Assembly (NCBI GenBank): GCA_047633175.1
Contig: JBLIEQ010000024.1
Span: forward strand, 1 to 64,000
Reading direction: 5' to 3'
Source of the DNA: Motiliproteus sp047633175
GTDB taxonomy: Bacteria; Pseudomonadota; Gammaproteobacteria; Pseudomonadales; Balneatricaceae
DNA length: 64,000 bases
The stretch's first letter is position 1; every line of letters starts with the position of its first letter. Of the stretch, positions 9,681 through 18,247 are shown piece by piece. A program made the translations under genes and the position numbers. The notes below the pieces were generated by a model. It ran no database searches. It worked only from the letters and a program-made list of their open reading frames with translations, and was not told the origin of the DNA.

Positions 9681-12383
9681 ATGGACAAAATCACACTCAA
9701 ATCGCTGGTCGGGCACATGAATGTCACCTGCACCCGGGCGATGGAAGCCGCCGCCGGGCTCTGCGTCTCGCAGAGCGCCTATGAGGTGACGGTCGAGCAC
9801 CTGCTGATGAAACTGCTGGAGGATGAAAACGACCTGGCGCAGCTCCTGGTGCACTACGACATTAATGTGGTGTATTTTGTTAAAAATCTGCAGCATGCGA
9901 TCGAGAACGATCGTAAGGGCAACAGCGGTAAACCGGTGTTTGCGCGGGCGCTGGTGGGGCTGCTGGAAGATGCCTGGCTGATCGCCTCGCTGGAGCAAAC
10001 CGAGCCTCAGATCCGTTCTGGCTCCCTGGTGCTGGCATTGCTGGCCAACCCTCGGCGCCACGGGATGGCGACCTATCTGGATGATCTCGGTGAGATTTCC
10101 TACGACGATCTGCTGATCAATTTCAGCGCAATCGTGACCGGTTCACGCGAATCCCAGTCGGTGGCGGCGGGGCAGAGCGGGGCGGCGGTTGCGGCCATGA
10201 CCGACAGCGGCGAGCTGAATAAGTACTGCATCAACTATACCCAACGGGCTCGGGAAGGGTTGATCGATCCGGTGTTTTGCCGCGATCAGGAGATCCGCCA
10301 GATGATCGATATTCTGGGGAGGCGGCGTAAGAACAACCCCATCGCCGTGGGCGAGGCGGGCGTCGGTAAGACCGCCGTGGTCGAAGGCCTGGCACTGAAG
10401 ATCGTCCAGGGGCAGGTGCCCGACGTCCTCAGCGAGGTGGAGCTGTACGGGCTGGATCTGGGCTTGCTGCAGGCTGGCGCCAGCGTTAAGGGCGAGTTCG
10501 AAAATCGTCTCACCGGTGTTATCCAAGCGATCAAGTCGTCGCCCAAGCCGATCATCCTGTTTATTGACGAGGCCCACACCCTGATCGGTGCCGGGGGTCC
10601 AGCGGGGGGTGGCGATGCCGCAAACCTGCTCAAGCCCGCCTTGGCGCGGGGTGAGCTGCGTACGATCGCCGCCACCACTTGGTCTGAATACAAGAAATAT
10701 TTCGAGAAGGATCCAGCGCTGGCACGGCGCTTCCAGCTGGTTAAACTCGATGAGCCTTCGGTAGAAGAGGCGGTGGTGATCCTTCGCGGTCTGCGCCAGA
10801 CCTACGAACAGGCGCACGGGGTCTATGTCCGTGATGATGCGATCGAGGCCGCCGCCAAGCTGTCCGCGCGCTATATCAGCGGACGCCAGCTGCCGGATAA
10901 GGCAGTCGATGTGCTGGATACCGCAGCGGCCAGAGTCAAGATCAGCATTAGCGCGCTGCCGGAACCGATCGATGCCAAGGAACGCGCCATTCAGACCCTG
11001 GGGCGTGAGCGTGAAGCGCTGGCGCGCGATATCAGCAGCGATGTGCTGGACGACGAAGGCCAGCTGGAGGCGCTGGACCGCCAGATCGACCACCTGCAGA
11101 CCGCACTGGTGGTGCTCAACACGCAGTGGCAACAGGAGACCGCACTGGTGCAGCGCATCATCGAGCAACGTCAGCAGCTGGCGCAGTTACAGGAAACCGA
11201 GACGGCCGATACCGAGATCGCTCAGCCTGAAACGGATGGTCCCGATACGATTGCGCTCGACACGCCGACCGACACGACCGCTGAGCTTCCCAGTCAAACC
11301 GAACTACGCCAGAGGATTCAGTGTGCTATCAAGGGGCTGGCAGACGTGCAGCAGGACACGCCGTTGATCCATTATGAGGTCAGCCCCGATGTGGTCGGAC
11401 GGGTGATCGCCGACTGGACCGGCGTGCCCCTGGGTAAGATGGTGCGCGATGAAGCGCAGAGCGTGCTGGCCTTCGGCGCTCAGCTCAGCCAGCGGCTCAA
11501 AGGCCAGGAGCATGCGGTCGCTGCCATCGATCGTGGGATCCGTGCCGCCAAGGCGGGGGTGAATAATCCCGACACCCCGATCGGGGTCTTTCTGTTGGTC
11601 GGCCCCAGCGGTGTCGGCAAGACAGAGGCGGCGATCGGGGTCTCGGAGCTGATGTTCGGCGGCGAACGCTTCCTGACCAGTATCAATATGTCCGAATTCC
11701 AGGAGAAGCACTCGGTATCGCGGCTGGTGGGTTCGCCTCCCGGCTACGTGGGCTACGGCGAGGGCGGCGTCCTGACCGAGGCGGTGCGTCAGCGGCCGCA
11801 TTCGGTGGTACTGCTCGACGAGGTGGAGAAGGCCGACCTGGAGGTGATGAACCTGTTCTACCAGGTGTTCGATAAGGGCATGCTTTCCGATGGTGAGGGT
11901 CAGCTGATCAACTTCAAGAACACGGTGGTGTTCCTGACCTCCAACCTGGCAACGGATATCATCACCGACCTGTGTGCGGGCGACCAGCGGCCACCGCAGG
12001 CCGAACTGATCGAGGCGATTCGCCCGGTGCTGAGCCGCCATTTCAAACCCGCGCTGCTGGCACGGATGCAGATCGTACCCTTCTATACCCTGGGCGCCGA
12101 TGTGATGGGCGATATCGTACGTCTCAAGCTGGACAAGGTGGTCGAGCGGCTGCGCAACAATCAGAAGCTAGAACTTGTCTATGACCCGGAGGTGATCGAG
12201 ACGATCGCCCGGCGCTGCACCGAAGTGGAGACCGGCGCGCGGAATATTGACCACATCCTCAACGGCACGCTACTGCCACAGATAGCCACCGAAGTGCTGG
12301 AGCGGATGGGCGATGAACAACGCTACAGCCAGCTGCGACTGACGATCGATGAGGCCGGCGATTTCCAGCTGAACTTTAGTTAA
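9681..12383 (+). CDS. tssH: T6SS sheath-recycling ATPase TssH (ClpV)
   Basis: 900 residues, two AAA+ modules. Walker A GEAGVGKT near residue 223 with Walker B ILFIDEAHTL, and Walker A GPSGVGKT near 640 with VVLLDEVEKA. The N-domain (about 1-150) is the Clp-type sheath-binding domain. An extra linker with acidic/Thr residues (about 505-540) lies between the modules. The open frame extends 12 codons upstream, but AAGGAAGG at 9668-9675 fits ATG 9681. It disassembles contracted TssB-TssC sheaths in the cytoplasm. A small hairpin (9636-9654) sits in the leader. Confidence 0.95.
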   Translation: MDKITLKSLVGHMNVTCTRAMEAAAGLCVSQSAYEVTVEHLLMKLLEDENDLAQLLVHYDINVVYFVKNLQHAIENDRKGNSGKPVFARALVGLLEDAWLIASLEQTEPQIRSGSLVLALLANPRRHGMATYLDDLGEISYDDLLINFSAIVTGSRESQSVAAGQSGAAVAAMTDSGELNKYCINYTQRAREGLIDPVFCRDQEIRQMIDILGRRRKNNPIAVGEAGVGKTAVVEGLALKIVQGQVPDVLSEVELYGLDLGLLQAGASVKGEFENRLTGVIQAIKSSPKPIILFIDEAHTLIGAGGPAGGGDAANLLKPALARGELRTIAATTWSEYKKYFEKDPALARRFQLVKLDEPSVEEAVVILRGLRQTYEQAHGVYVRDDAIEAAAKLSARYISGRQLPDKAVDVLDTAAARVKISISALPEPIDAKERAIQTLGREREALARDISSDVLDDEGQLEALDRQIDHLQTALVVLNTQWQQETALVQRIIEQRQQLAQLQETETADTEIAQPETDGPDTIALDTPTDTTAELPSQTELRQRIQCAIKGLADVQQDTPLIHYEVSPDVVGRVIADWTGVPLGKMVRDEAQSVLAFGAQLSQRLKGQEHAVAAIDRGIRAAKAGVNNPDTPIGVFLLVGPSGVGKTEAAIGVSELMFGGERFLTSINMSEFQEKHSVSRLVGSPPGYVGYGEGGVLTEAVRQRPHSVVLLDEVEKADLEVMNLFYQVFDKGMLSDGEGQLINFKNTVVFLTSNLATDIITDLCAGDQRPPQAELIEAIRPVLSRHFKPALLARMQIVPFYTLGADVMGDIVRLKLDKVVERLRNNQKLELVYDPEVIETIARRCTEVETGARNIDHILNGTLLPQIATEVLERMGDEQRYSQLRLTIDEAGDFQLNFS

Positions 12384-12505
12384 CCCGTGGCGGGTGCAGG
12401 GATAGATACCGGGGTAAATCCCTTGGTAAATAGAGGGATAGGTGCAGGGATGGATAGGATGCTGGATACAGGAATCAAGCAATGGATGCATAGCGCGGGC
12501 CAGCG

Positions 12506-12600
12506 GTTGAGGCTTAGGGATGAGGCTTAGGGATGAGGCTTAGGGATGAGGCTTACAGATGAGGCTTACAGATGAGGCTTACAGATGAGGCTTACAGATG
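12506..12600 (+). repeat. 13-bp tandem repeat array abutting the vasH start codon
   Basis: Seven good copies of a 13-base unit (GATGAGGCTTA plus GG or CA) run from about 12506 to 12596, with the start ATG of the activator at 12598 formed by a partial next copy. The first three copies end in GG and the last four in CA. Every unit holds an ATG and a GAGG, so copy number would change leader spacing and the set of short out-of-frame ORFs before the gene. Confidence 0.9.
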
Positions 12601-14256
12601 AGTGAGGCGTTGCAAGCGCTGGAGGAGCTGATTCAGGTCAACCTGTCGATCAGCCGTGAGCGGGATATGCACCGGCTGTTGGATACCATCCTCAGGGCCG
12701 CGCGCAAGATGACCGCCGCCGAGGCCGGCTGTATCTATATCCTGGATCGTACCAAGCGCTTCTTACATCCCGAGGTGGTCCAGGGCATAGAGCAACCCCA
12801 GGTGCAACCGAGGGTGGGCAGCCGGCTTGAGCCGATCGAACTGCGGCCGCAGGGGCGCCCGAATATGGCGGATATCTCCGCCTATGCGGCACTGTCGGGG
12901 CAGCTGGTCAATCTCGAAGACGCCTACCGCTACACCGGCTTTGATTTTAAGGCGCTGTACGAGCGGGATCGGCAGACCGGCTTTCGCAGCCGCTCGATCC
13001 TGGTGGTGCCGCTGTCGGACCACCAGGACGTCAGTCTCGGCGTGATGCAGCTGTTTAATCGCCGCAGCTCGGATGCCGGGGCGGTAGAGGCCTTTCCGGC
13101 ATCGCTGGAAGGGCTGGTCAAGGGTTTTGCGGCACAGGCGGCAGTCGTGGCCAACAATGCCCTGCTGCTGGCCGAAAACAGCTTCCTGATTAAACAGCTT
13201 GATCAGGCCAATCAGGTGCTGGAGATCGAGAACCAGGCGCTGCGCAAGCGGGCCAGCGGCACCCTGCAGCTGGGTGATCTGATCGGTTCCGCTCCGGCTA
13301 TGCAGCAGTTGTACGGCCTGCTGGAAAAGGTGTCGGACTCCAAGGCCACGGTGTTACTGCAGGGCGCGACCGGCACCGGTAAAGAGCTGGTCGCCGCCTG
13401 CATTCATCGCAACAGTCCAGGGCAGAACGGTGCCTTTATCGCCCAGAACTGCGCCGCCCTGCCCGAAGATCTGCTCGAGAGTGAGCTGTTTGGCTATCGC
13501 AAGGGGGCCTTTAGCGGTGCCCACAGCCATAAGCAGGGGCTGATCGAGGCGGCACATAAAGGCACCCTGTTCCTCGACGAGATCGGCGATATGCCACTCA
13601 AACTGCAGGCCAAGATGCTGCGGGTGTTGCAGGAGCGCGAGGTGCGCCCGCTGGGTGCCATCCAGAGCCTGAAGGTGGATATTCGGGTGATCGCTGCGAC
13701 CCACCGGGATCTGCCCAATCTGATCGAAGCGGGCACGTTCCGCGAGGATCTGTACTACCGGCTCAATATATTCCCCGTCCAGCTACCGACGCTGAGTCAG
13801 CGGCGTGAAGATATCCCCATCCTGGTAAACCATTTTATCCAGCAGTTCGCCGAGCAGTATGAAAAGAGCGTGCGAGGGGTCAAACCCCAGGTCCTGGACC
13901 TGCTTCAGGAACAGCCCTTTCCAGGCAATATCCGCGAACTGCGTAATCTGCTCGAGCGCGCCGTGCTGCTGGTCGACGTCGACGGCGTGATCGGCATCCC
14001 GCACCTGCCGCAGTCGATGACCGGAGGGGGCGAGGTGATGCCGTTCCCGTTCCCGAGCGGGCGCGGCGATAGTGACGGTGAGCGCTCAGGGGAAGGCTTA
14101 AAGACCATCATGCAGCGGCTCGAGGCGCGGGTGATCGCCCAGCGTCTGCAGGCCAATGCCGGCAATCAGACCCGCACCGCCGAAGAGCTGGGCGTGTCGC
14201 GACGCTCCCTGGTGGAAAAGTTGGGGCGCTATCAATTGAGAGAAAAAATGATTTAA
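12598..14256 (+). CDS. vasH: Sigma-54-dependent transcriptional activator (VasH-like)
   Basis: 552 residues: GAF-type sensory domain (about 1-180), sigma-54 AAA+ domain (Walker A GATGTGKE near 256; ELFGYRKGAFSGA near 300; Walker B TLFLDEIGDMP), and a Fis-type helix-turn-helix at the end (RTAEELGVSRRSLVEKL). The sigma-54 contact loop reads GAFSGA rather than GAFTGA, a conservative change. In Vibrio-type T6SS loci, VasH drives sigma-54 promoters of hcp and vgrG; a matching -24/-12 site lies before hcp here (24918). The start is ATG 12598, directly at the end of a 13-bp repeat array. A truncated second copy of its 3' end lies at 47209-47500. Confidence 0.9.
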   Translation: MSEALQALEELIQVNLSISRERDMHRLLDTILRAARKMTAAEAGCIYILDRTKRFLHPEVVQGIEQPQVQPRVGSRLEPIELRPQGRPNMADISAYAALSGQLVNLEDAYRYTGFDFKALYERDRQTGFRSRSILVVPLSDHQDVSLGVMQLFNRRSSDAGAVEAFPASLEGLVKGFAAQAAVVANNALLLAENSFLIKQLDQANQVLEIENQALRKRASGTLQLGDLIGSAPAMQQLYGLLEKVSDSKATVLLQGATGTGKELVAACIHRNSPGQNGAFIAQNCAALPEDLLESELFGYRKGAFSGAHSHKQGLIEAAHKGTLFLDEIGDMPLKLQAKMLRVLQEREVRPLGAIQSLKVDIRVIAATHRDLPNLIEAGTFREDLYYRLNIFPVQLPTLSQRREDIPILVNHFIQQFAEQYEKSVRGVKPQVLDLLQEQPFPGNIRELRNLLERAVLLVDVDGVIGIPHLPQSMTGGGEVMPFPFPSGRGDSDGERSGEGLKTIMQRLEARVIAQRLQANAGNQTRTAEELGVSRRSLVEKLGRYQLREKMI

Positions 14257-14331
14257 ATGCAGTGGATTGAGTGAGTATTTGAAAGGGTTTTTGATAAAAA
14301 CGCGCCGTTGTAATTTTTATAAGGAAGTAAT

Positions 14332-15066
14332 GTGAAAGTTTTAAAATATATTAAATATGTATTTTTAGTGATTGGAATGCTGCTGCTAGCCGGTGGATTA
14401 TATTCATACACCGATACGCGGAACCTCTTGTCGGATGCTGTCCTTGTTGAGGGCGTCGTTGTCGATCTTGTGCAGGTGAGATCGACATCGAGTTCGAACT
14501 CGGGCTCGATATCGATGTCGAGGGATTCGAGAACCTATGCACCGGTTGTAGAGTTCGTTACTGAGACGGGGCGGACGCTTAAACACTACTCATCGAATAG
14601 TTCCCAGCCAGCGTCGTTTTTTATAGGTGAGAAAGTGGGCGTCTATTACGATGCGTCTGCGCCTGGAAATGCGGTGATTAATACATTCTTTGCCCTGTGG
14701 GGCATGGCTGTTATTTTTGCTGGTATAGGGGCCACGTGCTTCGTTGTTGGTTTTATAATGATTGCCTCTGGGATTGTCAAAACAAGAAGGGTGCGGTTTC
14801 TTAAGGCCAAGGGTATGGCGATAAACGCTAACATTCAAAGTGTAGAGCCTAACCAGGCGCTGGTTGTTAATGGTAAATCACCCTTTCAGATTTGTGCGCA
14901 GTGGCAGGATCCATCCACGTCAGCATTGCATATTTTCAAGAGTGAAAACATCTGGTTTAACCCCACAGATTATATCGAATCTTACGCTGTGACGGTTTTA
15001 ATCGAAAAGGGGCGTCCAGGTAATTATTATATGGACATATCATTTTTGCCCCAATTAGCAGGGTAA
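14332..15066 (+). CDS. DUF3592 membrane protein
   Basis: 244 residues, GTG start with AAGGAAG 5 bases upstream. Two membrane segments: about 7-27 (VFLVIGMLLLAGGLYSY) and about 125-150 (GMAVIFAGIGATCFVVGFIM). Between them lies a beta-rich domain with YAPVVEFVTETGRT and GEKVGVYYDASAPGNAVI, the DUF3592 pattern, probably periplasmic. Role unknown. It sits between the sigma-54 activator and vgrG, but its lower GC differs from its neighbours, so it may be a passenger rather than a T6SS component. A Ser-rich stretch (STSSSNSGSIS) is coded by a strong DNA inverted repeat (14482-14521). Confidence 0.75.
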   Translation: MKVLKYIKYVFLVIGMLLLAGGLYSYTDTRNLLSDAVLVEGVVVDLVQVRSTSSSNSGSISMSRDSRTYAPVVEFVTETGRTLKHYSSNSSQPASFFIGEKVGVYYDASAPGNAVINTFFALWGMAVIFAGIGATCFVVGFIMIASGIVKTRRVRFLKAKGMAINANIQSVEPNQALVVNGKSPFQICAQWQDPSTSALHIFKSENIWFNPTDYIESYAVTVLIEKGRPGNYYMDISFLPQLAG

Positions 15067-15187
15067 ATTGACGGCGTTACCGATTAATAGCTGAGTAGGT
15101 TAAGAGAGGTTGGACGGCGCGTCAGTCGACAACGGAATGAAGCGCATCCACGAGGGTGCGCTTGCATCAGTAACAGAGGATCTGAAG

Positions 15188-17326
15188 ATGGTGTCTTTAC
15201 GCGCCAACAGCGAGCGTTGTTTTTTTGAAATGCAGGGGCTGGACGACGAGTTTCATGTTGTCGAATTGAAGGGCACCGAGCAGTTGTCCAAGCTGTATGA
15301 GCTTACTCTTGAGCTGGTCAGTGACGACCCCGAGATCGATCTGGAGACGTTGATCGGTCGGGCTGCGGTGGTAACCTTGCAGGGTCAAGATCAGGATGCG
15401 GAGGTGCAGAACCGCTTTATTCATGGCCTGATCAGTACGGCCGAACTCGGCGAGCAGGGGACCCGGTTAAGTCATTATCACCTGACGCTAGTGCCCAGGA
15501 TCTGGCCGCTGAAGCATCGGGTTAACAGCCGGATCTTTCAGAACCTGGCGGTGCCCGAGATTATCGAGCAGCTGCTCGATGACGCCGGCCTCAGCCGCGA
15601 TGAATACCGGCTCGACCTGAGCGAGAGCTACCCGCCGCGCGAGTACTGCGTCCAGTACCGCGAATCGGAGCTGAACTTTATCCAGCGGTTGCTGGAAGCC
15701 GAAGGGATTCATTACTACTTCGAACACGACGACGAGAAGCCGGTACTGGTGATGAGCGATGCCTCAATTGCCAATCCGCTGATCACCGGCGACCCTGGGA
15801 TCCCGTACTATAACCAGACCCAGGGCGCGCTCCGTGAAGCGCATATCCGAAAATTTCGCTACAGCCAGGCGGTAGTTCCGGGGCGCGTCACGCTGCGCGA
15901 CTACGACTTCAAGAAGCCGACCCTCAAACTCGAGGTCCAGAACCAGGGCTCGGGCGACCAGGCCCCCGGAGATCAAACGCTGGAGGTCTACGACTACCCC
16001 GCCAGCTTTCATGATGCAGGGCAGGGCAAGCAGCGCGCCCGGGTACGCCTGCAGGCCCTGGCCCGTGACGGCAAGCAGGCCAGCGGCGCCAGCGATGTTA
16101 ATCGCCTGATTCCCGGCTACAGCTTCCGCCTGGAAGAACACACGCGCGATGACCTTAACCGCGACTATCTGGTCACCCAGGTCATACATAAGTGCCACCA
16201 ACCGCAGGTGCTGGAGGAGGAGAGCGGCACCGAAGGTTCCAGCTACAGCAACAAGTTTATGTGCATCCCCTATGAGGTCAGCTACCGTCCGCAGTGTAAG
16301 AGTACGCCACCCGAGATCCGGGGCAGCCAGACCGCTACCGTCACGGGACCGGCAGGCGAGGAGCTCTATACCGACGAGTTCGGCCGCATCAAGGTGCAGT
16401 TCCACTGGGATCGCGAAGGTCAGGGCAACGAACACAGCTCCTGCTGGATCCGGGTCAGTCAGTCCGCCGCCGGCGGCGGCTTCGGCGGCTTCTTCCTGCC
16501 GCGGATCGGCGAAGAGGTGATCGTTGATTTTCTCGAAGGCAACCCCGACCGGCCGCTGGTGATCGGCCGGGTCTATCACGGTACCAACCGCCCGCCCTAT
16601 CCGCTGCCAGAGCATAAGACCAAGAGCACCCTCAAGAGCAACTCCTCCAAGGGCGGCGACGGCTACAACGAGCTGCGCTTCGAAGACAAGAAGGGCGAAG
16701 AGCAGCTGTTTATCCATGCCGAGAAAGACCAGGACATCCATGTTAAAAATGATCGCCGCGAATGGGTGGGCAATGACCGGCATGAGCAGGTGTTGGCCAA
16801 CAGTTACAACCAGATTCAGGGCGATCAGCATCTTAGCGTCGAGGCCAGTCGTCGCGCTGAGGTGCAGCAGGATGATCACCTGAGCGTCGGCGGCAGCCGC
16901 CATACCCGGATCGAGCAGAGCGAACTGCTGCAGGCCGGCCAGGAGATCCATCTGAAAGCGGGACAGAAGCTGGTGCTCGACGCCGGCTCGGAATTAACCC
17001 TCAAGGCCGGAGGCAGTTTTATCAAGCTCGACGCCTCGGGCGTGAGCCTCAGCGGTGCTCAGCTCAAGCTCAATTCCGGTGGGGGGCCGGGTTCGGGCAG
17101 CGGCACCGCGGTCGAAAAACCCAGCCTGCCGGCCGACGCTGATTCCGGCCTGAGCGGACAGGTCTCGACAGCCAAGGCGCCGGAGATCGCGCCGGCCGCC
17201 AATCCGCTGGACATCAGCAACGCCAAGGCCTCCCTGTACAAAGCGGCACAGGCAGGGACGATGCTGGTCGAAAGCTGCAGCCACGGTGAGGGCTGCCAAT
17301 GCAGCATTCATCCGGGAGGGAGCTGA
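15188..17326 (+). CDS. vgrG: T6SS spike protein VgrG (TssI)
   Basis: 712 residues from the chosen start. Order: gp27-like domain (from RANSERCFFEM), the AEGIHYYFEH segment near 165-180, a gp5/OB-fold region (DEFGRIKVQFHWDREG near 398-413), the FLPRIGEEVIVDFLEGNP motif, then DUF2345-like beta-helix repeats. The tail (about 640-712) is G/A/P-rich and ends in a Cys-rich segment (CSHGEGCQC). The frame is open to a TTG at 15110, but AGAGGA 7 bases before ATG 15188 supports the shorter start. It trimerises as the cell-puncturing spike on Hcp. The DUF4123 adaptor gene follows after 3 bases. Short vgrG relics occur at 23268 and 47632. Confidence 0.93.
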   Translation: MVSLRANSERCFFEMQGLDDEFHVVELKGTEQLSKLYELTLELVSDDPEIDLETLIGRAAVVTLQGQDQDAEVQNRFIHGLISTAELGEQGTRLSHYHLTLVPRIWPLKHRVNSRIFQNLAVPEIIEQLLDDAGLSRDEYRLDLSESYPPREYCVQYRESELNFIQRLLEAEGIHYYFEHDDEKPVLVMSDASIANPLITGDPGIPYYNQTQGALREAHIRKFRYSQAVVPGRVTLRDYDFKKPTLKLEVQNQGSGDQAPGDQTLEVYDYPASFHDAGQGKQRARVRLQALARDGKQASGASDVNRLIPGYSFRLEEHTRDDLNRDYLVTQVIHKCHQPQVLEEESGTEGSSYSNKFMCIPYEVSYRPQCKSTPPEIRGSQTATVTGPAGEELYTDEFGRIKVQFHWDREGQGNEHSSCWIRVSQSAAGGGFGGFFLPRIGEEVIVDFLEGNPDRPLVIGRVYHGTNRPPYPLPEHKTKSTLKSNSSKGGDGYNELRFEDKKGEEQLFIHAEKDQDIHVKNDRREWVGNDRHEQVLANSYNQIQGDQHLSVEASRRAEVQQDDHLSVGGSRHTRIEQSELLQAGQEIHLKAGQKLVLDAGSELTLKAGGSFIKLDASGVSLSGAQLKLNSGGGPGSGSGTAVEKPSLPADADSGLSGQVSTAKAPEIAPAANPLDISNAKASLYKAAQAGTMLVESCSHGEGCQCSIHPGGS

Positions 17327-17329
17327 TCG

Positions 17330-18229
17330 ATGCAAACGATTTATAAGGATGTGAAAAATGCCGATAAAAACCAACTGGCACAGCCCCGCGTGCACAGCTA
17401 CCTGCTGATCGATGGTGCCCTGGTCAGCGATCTTGGACGGCTGGTCTCCCATCTGGCCGGCGATCAGAACCCGCAAACTGTGCCGTTGATGCAAGCGTAC
17501 TTCGGTGACCAGGCCTATGACGGCCTGCCGCTGTTGATCAGCTCCGAGCCAGGCTCGGCAGTGTATGAGTATTTCAGTACTCTGCTGGAGACTATCCCCG
17601 CAGGCTGCATGATCCGCTCGACGGCTAATCTCGAGACGCTGGCCGCGCACTGCAGCAGCCTGATGCGGGTGACCTTAGAGGGGCAGAGGCCCAGTCTGTT
17701 TCGGTTCTATGATCCGCGTAATCTGAACGCGCTGGTAGAGGTGTTCAGCCACGCCCTGCCGACGATCCTGGGTCCGATGGAACGTCTTAGCTGGCACCAT
17801 AATGGCCAGTGGCACCAGCAACAACTTGACCAGCTGCATGAGCAGCACAACGATCAGCAGTCCCAGCCCTGGGACGGCACATTGCAGCCCCCCGGCTGGT
17901 TGCAGATCGATGCCGGGCAGCTGGCCGCCATCACCGAGATCAAGCGGCGTGACGTCAACGACCAGCTGGCACTGACCTATCAGTCGGCGATCCAGGCGCG
18001 GGGCGAGCAGCCTGTAGCCTATGTAGCGGAGCAGCTCAGCAGGGCGCGGCAGTTCAAGTTTGAGAGCCTGTCAGAGCTAGAACGCTGGTTGCGGCTGGCG
18101 CTAGGCCAGGGACCGCAGTTCTGGCAGCAGGCCGACGCCCACAGCCTGCTGATCACCGAGTGCCTGACTACCGAGCAGCAGCTGCAACAGCTCGAACAGC
18201 TGTTTACGCCTCAGTCCGCGCAGGCTTAA
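17330..18229 (+). CDS. DUF4123 T6SS effector-loading adaptor
   Basis: 299 residues with the DUF4123 pattern: YLLIDGAL near the start, PLLISSEPG and MIRSTANLETLAAH in the middle, then LFRFYDPRNLNALV. Family members are chaperones that load a specific cargo effector onto VgrG (TEC/Tap-1 class). It lies between vgrG and the LysM protein, the classic position that points to the downstream protein as cargo. A decayed copy of its last codons (EQQLQQLEQ region) lies at about 40195-40230. Confidence 0.88.
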   Translation: MQTIYKDVKNADKNQLAQPRVHSYLLIDGALVSDLGRLVSHLAGDQNPQTVPLMQAYFGDQAYDGLPLLISSEPGSAVYEYFSTLLETIPAGCMIRSTANLETLAAHCSSLMRVTLEGQRPSLFRFYDPRNLNALVEVFSHALPTILGPMERLSWHHNGQWHQQQLDQLHEQHNDQQSQPWDGTLQPPGWLQIDAGQLAAITEIKRRDVNDQLALTYQSAIQARGEQPVAYVAEQLSRARQFKFESLSELERWLRLALGQGPQFWQQADAHSLLITECLTTEQQLQQLEQLFTPQSAQA

Positions 18230-18247
18230 CCGAACAAGGAACGCATC

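Noticed and set aside
15764..16951. 395-codon open frame antisense to vgrG
   Set aside because: It mirrors the codon structure of vgrG, has no ribosome-binding site, and its composition (Leu/Ala/Val rich with no motif) is typical of antisense shadows in high-GC genes.
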